Source of the DNA: Sphaerisporangium album
GTDB lineage: Bacteria; Actinomycetota; Actinomycetes; Streptosporangiales; Streptosporangiaceae
DNA length: 64,000 nucleotides
Reading direction: 5' to 3'
Assembly: GCF_003323745.1 (NCBI RefSeq)
Contig: NZ_QOIL01000002.1
Location: 155,753 to 219,752, forward strand
The notes beneath the pieces were generated by a model that saw only the letters and a list, made by a program, of their open reading frames with translations, was not told the DNA's origin and searched no databases. Below, piece after piece: positions 34,688 to 43,306 of the stretch. Every line of letters begins with the position of its first letter. Within the stretch, counting starts at the first letter, position 1. The translations under genes and the position numbers were made by a program.

Positions 34688-37006
34688 ATGCTCGGTGAAC
34701 TGGCAGACTGGCGTGCCATGGACGTGGACATCTGGGCCTGGGTCGCTGACACCCAACGGCAACTGCACGAAGCAGGCAACACCGGGCTCGCCATCGCCCT
34801 GGGCGATCTTCCCGCTCAGGCCTTCGAGGGCCGGTACCCCCAGCTCGACGTGATGGCACCGGCGGTGGCCCAGCAGGCCGAGACGCTGGAACTGCCCTGG
34901 CTGGAGCTGTTCGCCCGGCACTGGCACCTGGCCGGCCGCATCGGCGACCGCGCGCAGGGCGCCGTCGCGCTCGGCGACGCCGAGGCGCTGGTCGAGTTCG
35001 CCGGGCGTGAGGACGTCAGGGAGTGCCCCTCCGTGCCCGCCGCCGCCGAGGCCCTGGCCGTCACGCAGGCCAACACCGACGGCCCCGGGTACGCCGCCGA
35101 GCGCCTCGCCGCCCTCGGCGCCGTCCTGGAGGGCGTGCGTCCCGGCACGCCCGCGTTCTGCGGCCTGGTCACCCAGTACGTCGCGGCGCTGCTCGACGCG
35201 GGCGAGGCCGAGCAGGCGGTCACCTACCACGAGTCCGCCGTCGCCGGGCACCGGGGAGCCGGGGGCCAGGTGAGCTGGGAGCTCGCCGCCATGGGCGTGC
35301 GCGCCCTGCTCGCCGCGGGCCGCTCGCAGGAGGCGCTCACCGAGCTCGACTCCGCGAAGGAGTTCCCCGCCGAGGACCCGGTCGCCAAGGACCACCGCGA
35401 GGGCGTCCTGCGCGCGCTCGTGCTCGCGCTCGTGGGCCGTCCGTCCGAGGCGCTGGACGCCCTCCCCGACCTGGACGTCGTCGGCGACCATCCGCGCGAC
35501 TGGGTCGAGTGGGCGCGCGCCGTCCGCCTGCTCGACGAGGTGATCAGCAACACCTGGCAGCTCGGCCGCGTCATGCGCCAGTGGATGACCTACTTCGAGA
35601 CCATGGGCGTCCACCGCGGCCGCGTCGAGCTGGCGCTGATCGCCGGTGACCTCGCCGTCAGGCGGCAGGCCGCCTGGCAGGCCCGCGCCCTCGCCGACCT
35701 CGCCGAGTCCTGGATCGGCGCGCTGCGCTCCGCCGAGGGGCTCGCCGAGCGCGTGGCCGAGCTGCGCGCCGCCGCCGACGCGGTCAAGCCGCTGCCCCCG
35801 CCCGGCCCGCAGGACGAGCTGGTCGCCTACTTCGACGCCGCCGATGGCCACAACGCCGACCCTGAGCGCTGGGTGGGCTGGCTGTGGCCGCTGTCGGGCA
35901 CCGACCTGCCCGCGACGCGCCGCCACACCACCACGCTCGGCTTCCTCGGGTACGCCCCGATCGGCGCCGACATCCTGTGGAAGACCATCGTCGAGGACGG
36001 CGACCCGGCCACCGCCGAGGAGGAGGACGTCGCCTACCTCACCGGCGTGCTGGTCGAGGCGGGCCAGGACGAGCGGCTGGAGCGCGTCGCCGCCCTGCTG
36101 CCCCCCGCCGGCTCCCACCTCGCGCTGGCCCGGCTGCACCGCGCCCGCGAGCGGTGGGCCGAGGCGGCCGAGGAGGCCGAGAAGTCCCTCCAGGCGGGCG
36201 CCGAGGGCACGATCGCGCTGGAGTCGCGCCGCATTCTCGCGGGCGCGGCGCAGCAGCTCGGCGACAACGCCAAGGGCGCGGCCGTGCTGCGCGAACTGGT
36301 CGAGTCGGACGCCGGCGAGGAAGAAGACGTCTGGCGCATGATCGTCATGGCGACCGCCGCCGAGGACTGGCCGCTGGTCCGCGTGGGCGCCGCCAAGCTC
36401 GGCATGCCGATCGCCTCCGCCGAGGGCCCCATCGAGGAGGAATGGCACCTCGTCCGCGTGGTCCTGCCGGTCTCGGACGGCAGCCGCCGCGAGGTGCTGG
36501 CCGTGCGCACCGGCCCGGCCACCGCCCGCCTGCTCATCCCGCAGCCCCGCGGCATGGACTACAACGCGGGCGACGTCGTCGTCATCGACCCCCGGCCGCT
36601 GGAGCCGGTCCCCGAGGACGCCGAGGCGCAGGAGGGGTACGTCATCCCGTTCGCGGCCGTGTCGATGCTGCGGCCGGGCGGCTACACGAGCTGGTTCTTC
36701 GACGGCGCCGCGCCGACCGAGGAGGACTGGACCGAGTTCAACGAGGTCATGGCCGAGCGCGGCTGGCCGATGTGGGTCTACAGCGACGAGAACTACACGG
36801 TCGCCCATCCCTCCAGTGGCGAGCGGCTCGCGGGCGTGTACGGCTGGATCGCCGTCCCGCCGCAGGTCGGCGCGTCCGAGCTCGACGCCGTCCTGGACGA
36901 CGCGACCGAGCGCTGGAGCCACCCGCTGGCCTGGCTCGACCTGGCGCGCAGTGTGGGCGTCGAGGTGGAGCGGCACGAGCGCATCGTCAAGGAGTACGGC
37001 CTGTAA
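34688..37006 (+). CDS. Large TPR-like protein of unknown function
   Basis: This 772-residue soluble protein has no signal peptide. Most of it is helical and Ala/Glu/Leu-rich, with TPR-like pairs (for example around AVTYHESAVAGH and RWAEAAEEAEKSLQAG). The last ~220 residues are different: beta-rich, with VLAVRTGPATARLLIPQP, GDVVVIDP and SYTSWFF-like segments, possibly a separate domain. I recognise no catalytic motif. It follows dapF by 88 bases on the same strand. The ATG at 34688 is used; another in-frame ATG is at 34718. It ends at a strong hairpin. Confidence 0.8.
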   Translation: MLGELADWRAMDVDIWAWVADTQRQLHEAGNTGLAIALGDLPAQAFEGRYPQLDVMAPAVAQQAETLELPWLELFARHWHLAGRIGDRAQGAVALGDAEALVEFAGREDVRECPSVPAAAEALAVTQANTDGPGYAAERLAALGAVLEGVRPGTPAFCGLVTQYVAALLDAGEAEQAVTYHESAVAGHRGAGGQVSWELAAMGVRALLAAGRSQEALTELDSAKEFPAEDPVAKDHREGVLRALVLALVGRPSEALDALPDLDVVGDHPRDWVEWARAVRLLDEVISNTWQLGRVMRQWMTYFETMGVHRGRVELALIAGDLAVRRQAAWQARALADLAESWIGALRSAEGLAERVAELRAAADAVKPLPPPGPQDELVAYFDAADGHNADPERWVGWLWPLSGTDLPATRRHTTTLGFLGYAPIGADILWKTIVEDGDPATAEEEDVAYLTGVLVEAGQDERLERVAALLPPAGSHLALARLHRARERWAEAAEEAEKSLQAGAEGTIALESRRILAGAAQQLGDNAKGAAVLRELVESDAGEEEDVWRMIVMATAAEDWPLVRVGAAKLGMPIASAEGPIEEEWHLVRVVLPVSDGSRREVLAVRTGPATARLLIPQPRGMDYNAGDVVVIDPRPLEPVPEDAEAQEGYVIPFAAVSMLRPGGYTSWFFDGAAPTEEDWTEFNEVMAERGWPMWVYSDENYTVAHPSSGERLAGVYGWIAVPPQVGASELDAVLDDATERWSHPLAWLDLARSVGVEVERHERIVKEYGL

Positions 37007-37050
37007 CGGCTTCGCGCGACGGCTTCGCCTGGGCGGGGTCATGACGTGAG

Positions 37051-37082
37051 ACGGCGCCCGGCCTGGAACGGCCGGGCGCCGT
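37051..37082 (+). terminator. Perfect hairpin terminator
   Basis: ACGGCGCCCGGCC (37051-37063) pairs perfectly with its inverted copy at 37070-37082 around a six-base loop, 45 bases after the TPR-like gene. Confidence 0.8.
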
Positions 37083-37139
37083 CGCGTATGTCACGCATGT
37101 CCGAAAGCTGCGGATGCGCCGGTGGACGCGGGGTTTCCG

Positions 37140-37165
37140 GGAACCGCACTCTCACTTGGGTGTTT
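37140..37165 (+). promoter_or_regulatory. ECF sigma-type promoter candidate
   Basis: GGAACC (37140-37145), 16 bases, then GTTT (37162-37165) fits the SigE-class extracytoplasmic-function promoter pattern (GGAAC-N16/17-GTT). It lies about 75 bases before the GTG of the HNH lipoprotein gene. Confidence 0.55.
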
Positions 37166-37205
37166 CTTGGATTCGCCGTAATCGGGGTTTTCGCGGGTAG
37201 TTGCT

Positions 37206-37217
37206 ATACCTAGGTAT
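37206..37217. promoter_or_regulatory. Perfect 12-base palindrome ATACCTAGGTAT
   Basis: This AT-rich perfect palindrome stands out from the GC-rich background and lies in the predicted leader, 20 bases before the HNH lipoprotein start. It could be an operator or a small RNA hairpin. Confidence 0.5.
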
Positions 37218-37237
37218 TACATTTTCTTTACCTGGGG

Positions 37238-38017
37238 GTGGCAGTGGGCCTGCGTAGATCTCGCGCGATCCTGGCCGGCGTCGCCGCGGCCGTCCTGCTG
37301 GCGGGGTGCGGCCCGGTCGACGCGGGCGGCCTGGGCGACGGCGGCGGAGTGGCCGACGGGGGGTCGGGGGGCAATGACGGCGGTTCCGCGGGCGTCAGCC
37401 CGCTGGACAACCCCAAGGGCACCGAGCCCGGCCTGGGCGCGATCACGTCGTCCAAGGACCGTGCGGACGCCGTCACGCTGATCGAGAAGGTGACGACCAA
37501 GGGACGCGGGCCCAAGACCGGCTACGACCGCGACGAGTTCGGCTACGCCTGGGCCGACACCGCCGAGGGCGTCCCGTTCGCGCGCAACGGCTGCGACACG
37601 CGCAACGACCTGCTGGCCCGCGACGGCAAGGACCTGAAGTACCGCTCCGGTTCCAACTGCGTCCTGGTGTCGATGACCCTCGACGACCCCTACACCGGCA
37701 AGGTGATCGACTGGTCGAAGAGCGACGCGTCCGAGGTGCAGATCGACCACGTCATGCCGCTCTCCTACGACTGGCAGATGGGCGCGTCCCGGTGGAGCAA
37801 GGCCAAGCGGGTCCAGATCGCCAACGACCCGCTCAACCTCATACCGGTGGACGGCTCGGCCAACTCCTCCAAGGGCGACTCCGGCCCGGCGACCTGGCTC
37901 CCGCCGTCCAAGAGGATCCGCTGTTCCTACGCCGTGCGCTTCGCCCAGGTGGCACTGAAGTACGAACTCCCGGTCACCGCCGCCGACAAGGAGGCCATGC
38001 TCACCCAGTGCCGCTGA
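37238..38017 (+). CDS. Lipoprotein HNH nuclease (GmrSD/DUF1524-type)
   Basis: The 259-residue protein has a lipoprotein signal (lipobox LLAGC at residues ~20-24), a Gly/Asp-rich linker, and a C-terminal HNH-family domain with QIDHVMPLSY, the ANDPLNLIPVDGSANSSKGD stretch and a WLPP segment that together supply the metal- and phosphate-binding residues. It is predicted to be an exported, membrane-tethered nuclease. Similar secreted proteins are common in actinobacteria, with roles proposed in nucleotide scavenging. A GTG at 37244 is an alternative start. Confidence 0.85.
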   Translation: MAVGLRRSRAILAGVAAAVLLAGCGPVDAGGLGDGGGVADGGSGGNDGGSAGVSPLDNPKGTEPGLGAITSSKDRADAVTLIEKVTTKGRGPKTGYDRDEFGYAWADTAEGVPFARNGCDTRNDLLARDGKDLKYRSGSNCVLVSMTLDDPYTGKVIDWSKSDASEVQIDHVMPLSYDWQMGASRWSKAKRVQIANDPLNLIPVDGSANSSKGDSGPATWLPPSKRIRCSYAVRFAQVALKYELPVTAADKEAMLTQCR

Positions 38018-38023
38018 AGGGGA

Positions 38024-38398
38024 TCAGTCGTCGTGCTTGGTGCGGAACTTGATGATCTTTCCGGTTCGGGTGGAGACGTAGACGCGGTACTCGGTGCCGT
38101 TCCTCTTCAGCTCGACCTTCCAGACGCGGTGGCCGTGCTCCCATTCGCGCTCGACCTTGGTGACCCGCGCGCCGGGGACCCGCTTCTTGGCGATCCTGAC
38201 GGCCTGGCGGTAGGTGATCGCGGTGGTGGCCGTGGCCGCCGCCGGGGCGGTGACGGCGGCCGTCGCGCCGGACGGGACGGCGGCGCGCGTCGCGCCCTCG
38301 GCGGCGGCGGTCCCCGCCCCGAGGACGGCGAGCGCTCCGGCGCCCCCGATGAGCAGCTTGACGGTCCTGCCTCGTGTGGTGCTCGTCGTGTTCGTCAT
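38024..38398 (-). CDS. Secreted PepSY-domain protein
   Basis: The 124-residue protein has an N-terminal membrane or signal segment (residues ~14-32), an Ala/Thr linker and a single C-terminal PepSY domain (ITYRQAVRIAKKRVPGARVTKVEREWEHG). PepSY domains often modulate peptidases or bind signals outside the cell. It is encoded on the same strand as the adjacent two-component genes, a frequent neighbourhood for PepSY proteins, and converges with the HNH gene, six bases apart. Confidence 0.82.
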   Translation of the reverse strand: MTNTTSTTRGRTVKLLIGGAGALAVLGAGTAAAEGATRAAVPSGATAAVTAPAAATATTAITYRQAVRIAKKRVPGARVTKVEREWEHGHRVWKVELKRNGTEYRVYVSTRTGKIIKFRTKHDD

Positions 38399-38494
38399 GG
38401 CCCAAGGCTCGCCGGGGGCGGGCTAAACGCGCGCTGCGGCGAAGTTAACGGCGCACTAAGAGCATCGGAGTCCACGACAGCGAGGCGCGAGGCC

Positions 38495-38570
38495 GGCCTC
38501 TGAGACGGAGGCGCGGCCTCTGAGACGGAGGCGCGGCCTCTGAGACGGGGAGGCAGGGCCTCTGAGACCC
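38495..38570. repeat. Tandem 20-base repeats with internal hairpins after the histidine kinase
   Basis: GGCCTCTGAGACGGAGGCGC occurs at 38495 and 38515, with decayed copies at 38535 and 38557. The junction of adjacent units forms GAGGC-GCG-GCCTC, so the array can fold as serial hairpins just past the kinase stop codon and may end its transcript. Confidence 0.75.
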
Positions 38571-39845
38571 CTACGAGGGGGAGGATCGGCGTCCCAGGAC
38601 GAGGACGACCACGGCGCCGCCGTCCGGGCCGTCGCCCACCGTCATCGACCCGCCCGACGCCTCCGCCGTGCGCCGGGCGATGTCGAGCCCGAGCCCGGTC
38701 GACCCCGCGCCGCTGCGCCCCCGTCCGAGGGCCGCCGCCCCGAAGCCCGGCCCGGTGTCGGCGACCTCCAGCCGCGCGCCCTCCGGCCCGGGGGTGAGTC
38801 GCACCGAGAAGCCCGCGCCGTCGGGAGTGTGGGCGAAGACGTTGCCGAGCAGCGCGTCCACACAGGCGGACAGCTCGGCGGCCCCGGCCGCCACGGTGAG
38901 CGGCCCCGGCGGGAGCTCCAGCGTCACGGGCCGTTCCTGGTCCTCGGCCAGGACCGACCAGAACGCCACGCGGTCGCCCACGACGGCCACCGCGTCGCAG
39001 GCCGCCTGCTCGTGCGATCGGCGCCGCACGTCGAGGATCACCGAGCTCACGGCGCGTTCCAGCGCGTCCACGCGGGCGCCGAGCCGCGCGGCCTCCTCGG
39101 GGTCGGCCAGCGACTCGGCCTCCAGCCGCAGCCCGGTCAGGGGCGTGCGGAGCCGGTGCGAGATGTCGGCCGCCGTCTCGCGTTCCTCGGCCAGCAGGTC
39201 GCTGATGCGCCCGGCCAGGTGGTCGAGCGCCAGCCCGACGTCGCGCACCTCGGGCGGGCCGCCCGGCGTGGTCCGCGCGGCCAGGTCGCCGGCGGCGAGC
39301 CGGTGGGAGACACGGGCGAGGCCGGTCATGGGCCGGGTCAGCGCGAGGGCCAGGCGGTCGGCGACCAGGATGCCGAGGCCGATCAGCGCGAGCCCGAGCA
39401 CGAGCATGCCCAGCCAGACCTCCGGGACGCCCCGGCGCAGGTCGGCCTCGGCGAGGTAGGCGCGCACGACGGCCGTCCCGCCGGGCAGGCCCTGGACGGA
39501 GACCAGCACCTCCAGCCCCGAGGGGGTCTGCGCCACCAGGCTGCGCCCCCGCGCCGCGAGCTCCACGGCGGGCGACCTCGGGGCGGGGGAGCCGACGAGG
39601 GACCCGTCCGGGAGGAAGACGGTGACGGCGTGGCCGCTGGAGGCCGAAGTGCGCTCGGCGGCCAGCGCGAGCGCGGCCCGATCGGCCGTCCCCACCGACG
39701 CCGCCACGGACTGCGCCTCGGCGGTCGCCTGGTTCACCGCGCCGCTCTGCGCCAGCGCGCGCACCAGCAACCCCGTCGGGACGAGCAGCGCGACGAGCAC
39801 CAGCGAGGTGGTGGCGGCCACGAGCAGGGCCAGCCAGCGCCTCAT
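38571..39845 (-). CDS. Two-component sensor histidine kinase
   Basis: The 424-residue membrane kinase has two helices (about 5-33 and 143-165) flanking an external sensor of about 105 residues, a HAMP region (~170-220), a HisKA domain with His230 in DISHRLRTPL, and an HATPase domain (LGNVFAHTP N-box, ADTGPGFG G1, GSTGLGLDIA G2). The ATG at 39845 overlaps the stop of the regulator in an ATGA junction. The signal is unknown; the PepSY neighbour may contribute to sensing. Confidence 0.92.
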   Translation of the reverse strand: MRRWLALLVAATTSLVLVALLVPTGLLVRALAQSGAVNQATAEAQSVAASVGTADRAALALAAERTSASSGHAVTVFLPDGSLVGSPAPRSPAVELAARGRSLVAQTPSGLEVLVSVQGLPGGTAVVRAYLAEADLRRGVPEVWLGMLVLGLALIGLGILVADRLALALTRPMTGLARVSHRLAAGDLAARTTPGGPPEVRDVGLALDHLAGRISDLLAEERETAADISHRLRTPLTGLRLEAESLADPEEAARLGARVDALERAVSSVILDVRRRSHEQAACDAVAVVGDRVAFWSVLAEDQERPVTLELPPGPLTVAAGAAELSACVDALLGNVFAHTPDGAGFSVRLTPGPEGARLEVADTGPGFGAAALGRGRSGAGSTGLGLDIARRTAEASGGSMTVGDGPDGGAVVVLVLGRRSSPS

Positions 39846-40522
39846 GACGGGTCGACCAGCTTGACCCCGACCCCGCGGACGGTGTGCAGGTATCGGGGGT
39901 CCTGGGCGGTCTCGCCCAGCTTGCGGCGAAGCCAGGACAGGTGGACGTCCACCGTCTTGTCCGCGCCGCCGTACGGCACCTGCCACACCTCGGTGAGCAG
40001 CTCACGCTTGGTGACGACCTGGCCGGGGCGGGCGGCGAGGTAGTGCAGCAGGTCGAACTCGCGGGGCGTGAGGTCCAGCACGGCGCCGTCCAGGACCGCC
40101 TCCCGGCCGCGCGGGTCGAGCCGCAGCCCGCCCACGGTGATCGAGGGGTCGGCCGGCCCTCCGGCGGCGCGGCGCAGCACCGCCCGTACGCGGGCGTCGA
40201 GCTGGGCGGCGCTGTAGGGCTTGACCACGTAGTCGTCGGCCCCGGCGTCGAGCAGGCGGACCATCTCGGCGTCGCCGTCCCGCGCGGTCGCCACGATCAC
40301 GGGCACGCGGCTGACGGCGCGCAGCATCCGCAGCATCTCGGTGCCGTCCAGGTCGGGCAGGCCGAGGTCCAGCACGACGAGGTCCGGCCGCTCGGCCAAG
40401 GCCTGGCGCAGGCCCTCCATGGCGGTCGGGGCGGAGGAGACGGCGTGTCCTCGCTCACGCAGTCCCCGGATGAGCGCGATGCGGATCGCCGCGTCATCCT
40501 CGACGATCAGGACGTTGGCCAT
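39842..40522 (-). CDS. OmpR-family response regulator
   Basis: The 226-residue regulator has a receiver domain (acidic pair EDD at 8-10, phospho-acceptor Asp52, KPYS switch lysine) and a C-terminal winged helix (LTPREFDLLHYLAARPGQVVTK). It is cotranscribed with the kinase and divergent from a small secreted-protein gene, which is a plausible target together with the PepSY gene. Confidence 0.94.
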   Translation of the reverse strand: MANVLIVEDDAAIRIALIRGLRERGHAVSSAPTAMEGLRQALAERPDLVVLDLGLPDLDGTEMLRMLRAVSRVPVIVATARDGDAEMVRLLDAGADDYVVKPYSAAQLDARVRAVLRRAAGGPADPSITVGGLRLDPRGREAVLDGAVLDLTPREFDLLHYLAARPGQVVTKRELLTEVWQVPYGGADKTVDVHLSWLRRKLGETAQDPRYLHTVRGVGVKLVDPS

Positions 40523-40616
40523 GGGCCGTTACGCTAACCGGTCGGGGCGTGCGGCATAAGGTCAGTTATCGTCCCTTTAACCCGGGCTTAGGGCATGGCC
40601 AGGGAGGATGCAGGCC

Positions 40617-41192
40617 ATGAAACGGCGTCCGCTTCTCGTCGTGGCCGGATGGCTGGTCGTCGCGCTCGTCGCCACCGGCGCCGGCGTGGTCGTCACCGCG
40701 TTCCTCGGGGAGGCGGTGACGGGCTCCTCGGGGCGCGTGCTGTCCGCGGCCGACGTGCGCCGCGAGCTCGGCGCCGCGTCCGCCGGTCCCTCCGCGAGCG
40801 GAGCGGGCGACGTCCCGGCGGACGGCGCACCGTCGCCGGTGGGCACGTCCCGGCCGCCTGACGGCACGCCGTCTCCCGAGGACACTCCCGCGGACACACC
40901 CTCCGCCGATGACACGCCGCCGGCGGATCCGCCCTCGCCGGGGCCGTCCCGTCCGGGGCACACCGGCTCGGACAAGGTGATCTCGGCGCGGGGAGGCGTC
41001 GTGGTGGCGCGGTGCGCGGGCGGCCTGGTGACGCTGCTCACCTGGACCCCCGCCCCCGGGTACGAGGTGAAGGACGCCGAGCGGGGGCCGCGCGACAAGG
41101 CGCGCGTCAGGTTCGAGGCGGACGGCGCGCGGACCGAGATCGAGGTCCGCTGCTCGGGCGACCGCCCCGTCCCGGCCGTCAAGCAGGACTGA
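40617..41192 (+). CDS. Small membrane-anchored extracytoplasmic protein
   Basis: I do not recognise the 191-residue product. It has an N-terminal membrane helix (about 6-31), a Pro/Ser/Asp-rich linker, and a C-terminal domain of ~75 residues with two cysteines (VVARCAGG and VRCSGDRP). AGGGAGG lies nine bases before the ATG at 40617, which decides against an ATG three codons upstream. It is divergent from the OmpR-type regulator and may be part of its regulon. Confidence 0.75.
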   Translation: MKRRPLLVVAGWLVVALVATGAGVVVTAFLGEAVTGSSGRVLSAADVRRELGAASAGPSASGAGDVPADGAPSPVGTSRPPDGTPSPEDTPADTPSADDTPPADPPSPGPSRPGHTGSDKVISARGGVVVARCAGGLVTLLTWTPAPGYEVKDAERGPRDKARVRFEADGARTEIEVRCSGDRPVPAVKQD

Positions 41193-41267
41193 GCCCACAG
41201 GTCGCCTGGGCCGCCTTTGTGACGTGCCGCCACCGCCGGTCCCGGCCCGGGAGGCCCGGCGGCCCGG

Positions 41268-42008
41268 TCAGCGGGGCGGGCTCAGCTCGGCGCCGAACTC
41301 GCCGGCGATCCGGCGGAGGCCCTCGGCCAGCCGGTCGCGGTCGAGCGCCTCCATGCGCTCGACCGGCCCCGAGACGGACATGCCGGCGATCACCCGCCCG
41401 CCGTCCCTGACCGGCACCGCGAGGCAGTGCACGCCCAGCTCCTCCTCGCCCAGGTCGACGGCGTACCCGCGCTCGCGCACCGCGTCCAGCTCGGCCAGCA
41501 TCGCCTCGACCGTGGTGACCGTGTGCTCCGTGCGGCGCGGCAGCCCCGTGCGGGCGAGGACGGCCGCCGCGTCCGGGCGGTCGGCCAGCAGCACCTTCCC
41601 GACCGCCGTGCTGTGCGGCAGCACCCGGCGGCCGACCTCCGCGAACATGCGCAGGCGCCGGGGGGAGGCGGCCTGCGCGACGTAGACGACGAAGTCGCCC
41701 TCCATGATCGCGAGGTTCGCGGTCTCGCCGGACAGAGCCACCATCTTCTCCAGGTACGGCTGCGCCCACACGGCGACCATGCGCTCCGCCGCCCCTCCGA
41801 GGCGCACCAGGGCGCTGCCCAGGGCGTAGCGGCGGTCGGACTCCTGGCGGACGTACCCGCGGCTCAGCAGCGCCTGGAGCAGCCGGTGGATCGTCCCGTA
41901 CGGCAGGCCGGTGCGCGCCGCGATCTCCGACAGCCCCGCCTCCCCGCCCCGGTCGGCCAGCGCCTCCAGCACGTCCAGAGCCCTGTCGACGCTTTGAACG
42001 GTGCTCAT
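41268..42008 (-). CDS. IclR-family regulator of the glycolate operon
   Basis: The 246-residue protein has an N-terminal winged helix (RALDVLEALAD and GLPYGTIHRLLQALL) and a C-terminal effector-binding domain (RRVLPHSTAVGKVLLAD, VHCLAVPVRDGG). It is the last gene of the malate synthase-glcDEF cluster, 31 bases after glcF, so it probably controls this operon in response to glyoxylate or a related acid, as other IclR proteins do (inference). A candidate site precedes the first gene of the operon. Confidence 0.88.
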   Translation of the reverse strand: MSTVQSVDRALDVLEALADRGGEAGLSEIAARTGLPYGTIHRLLQALLSRGYVRQESDRRYALGSALVRLGGAAERMVAVWAQPYLEKMVALSGETANLAIMEGDFVVYVAQAASPRRLRMFAEVGRRVLPHSTAVGKVLLADRPDAAAVLARTGLPRRTEHTVTTVEAMLAELDAVRERGYAVDLGEEELGVHCLAVPVRDGGRVIAGMSVSGPVERMEALDRDRLAEGLRRIAGEFGAELSPPR

Positions 42009-42039
42009 GGCGCTGCCTCCGGTGGCGCGGGGTATCGGC

Positions 42040-43293
42040 TCACGGCGCTCCCAAGGCGGCGGGGGACAGGCCGCGGAGGGAGGCGTCGAGGACCTCGGCG
42101 GTGTGGGCCACGCGGAGCTCCTCGCCCCGTCTGCGGGCGGCCGAGGCGATCTGCATCGTACAGCCGGGGTTGGCCGAGACGAGCAGGTCGGCGCCGACGC
42201 CGAGCACCTGCTCCGCCTTCCGGTCGCCCAGCTCGCGCGCCGCCTCGGGCTGGAACAGGTTGTAGGTCCCCGCGGACCCGCAGCACATCGCCGCGTCCGG
42301 GATCTCCCTGACCCGCAGCTCCGGCACCCCCGCGAGCAGCGCGCGGGGCTGGGCGCGCACCCCCTGGGCGTGCGCGAGGTGGCAGGCGTCGTGGTAGGCG
42401 ACCGTCATCGGCAGGGGATGCCGCTCGGCCGCGGGCCCCAGCTCGGCCAGGAACTCGGCGAGGTCCACGAACCGCAGCGCTCGCGCCCGCTCCGCCCACG
42501 CGGGGTCGCCGGCGAGCAGGTCGGCGTACTCCTTGGTGCTCGACCCGCACCCGGCCGCGTTGACGATCACGGTCTCCACGCCCGCGCGCTCGAACGTCGC
42601 GATCGTCCGCCGGGCGAACCGGGCGGCCTCCTCAGGTCGCCCGGAGTGCACCGACAGCGCCCCGCAGCAGCCCTGGCGTGGAGGGACGACCACGTCGCAG
42701 CCTTCCAGCGCCAGCACGCGCGCGGTCGCCGCGTTGACCCGGGGGAAGAACTCGGCCTGCACGCAGCCGGTGAGCATGCCGACGACCGCGCGCCGCTCGC
42801 CCCGCGCGGCGACGAGCGGGGGGATCAGCGTCCGGCGGGGGACCGGGGGCGCGAGGGCCGCCATGGCGGCCAGGCGCGGGTCCAGGCGTTCGAGCAGCGG
42901 GGCCAGGCGGGGTCTGAGCCGTTCGGTCAGCTTCAGCGGCAGCCGCAGCGCGCGCAGCCGCCGGGGGTGGGGGAACAGGCCGAAGACCAGGGCGCGGAAG
43001 GCGCGCTCGTCCCAGCCGCGGCGGTGGGTCCGTTCGACCTCGGCCCGGGTCTGCTCGATCAGCGTGTCGTACCGGACGCCGGACGGGCAGGCGGTCACGC
43101 AGGCCATGCAGCCCAGGCACGCGTCGAAGTGCCCGGCCATCTCGGGCGTCAGCGGCGTGCCCTCGACGTGCTGTTTCATCAGGTGGATGCGCCCGCGCGG
43201 GGAGTCCATCTCCTCGCCCCACAGCGCGTACGTCGGGCAGGTGGGCAGGCAGAACCCGCAGTGCACGCAGTCCTTGATCAGCTCGGGGTCCAC
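42040..43293 (-). CDS. glcF: Glycolate oxidase iron-sulfur subunit GlcF
   Basis: The 417-residue protein has two N-terminal 4Fe-4S motifs (CVHCGFCLPTCP and CLGCMACVTACP) and two CCG domains (GCCGALSVHSG and MCCGSAGTYN). It passes electrons from the flavin subunits GlcD and GlcE to the respiratory chain. The GTG at 43293 lies 13 bases after the glcE stop. Confidence 0.9.
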   Translation of the reverse strand: MDPELIKDCVHCGFCLPTCPTYALWGEEMDSPRGRIHLMKQHVEGTPLTPEMAGHFDACLGCMACVTACPSGVRYDTLIEQTRAEVERTHRRGWDERAFRALVFGLFPHPRRLRALRLPLKLTERLRPRLAPLLERLDPRLAAMAALAPPVPRRTLIPPLVAARGERRAVVGMLTGCVQAEFFPRVNAATARVLALEGCDVVVPPRQGCCGALSVHSGRPEEAARFARRTIATFERAGVETVIVNAAGCGSSTKEYADLLAGDPAWAERARALRFVDLAEFLAELGPAAERHPLPMTVAYHDACHLAHAQGVRAQPRALLAGVPELRVREIPDAAMCCGSAGTYNLFQPEAARELGDRKAEQVLGVGADLLVSANPGCTMQIASAARRRGEELRVAHTAEVLDASLRGLSPAALGAP

Positions 43294-43306
43294 GGACGTT
43301 CGCTCC

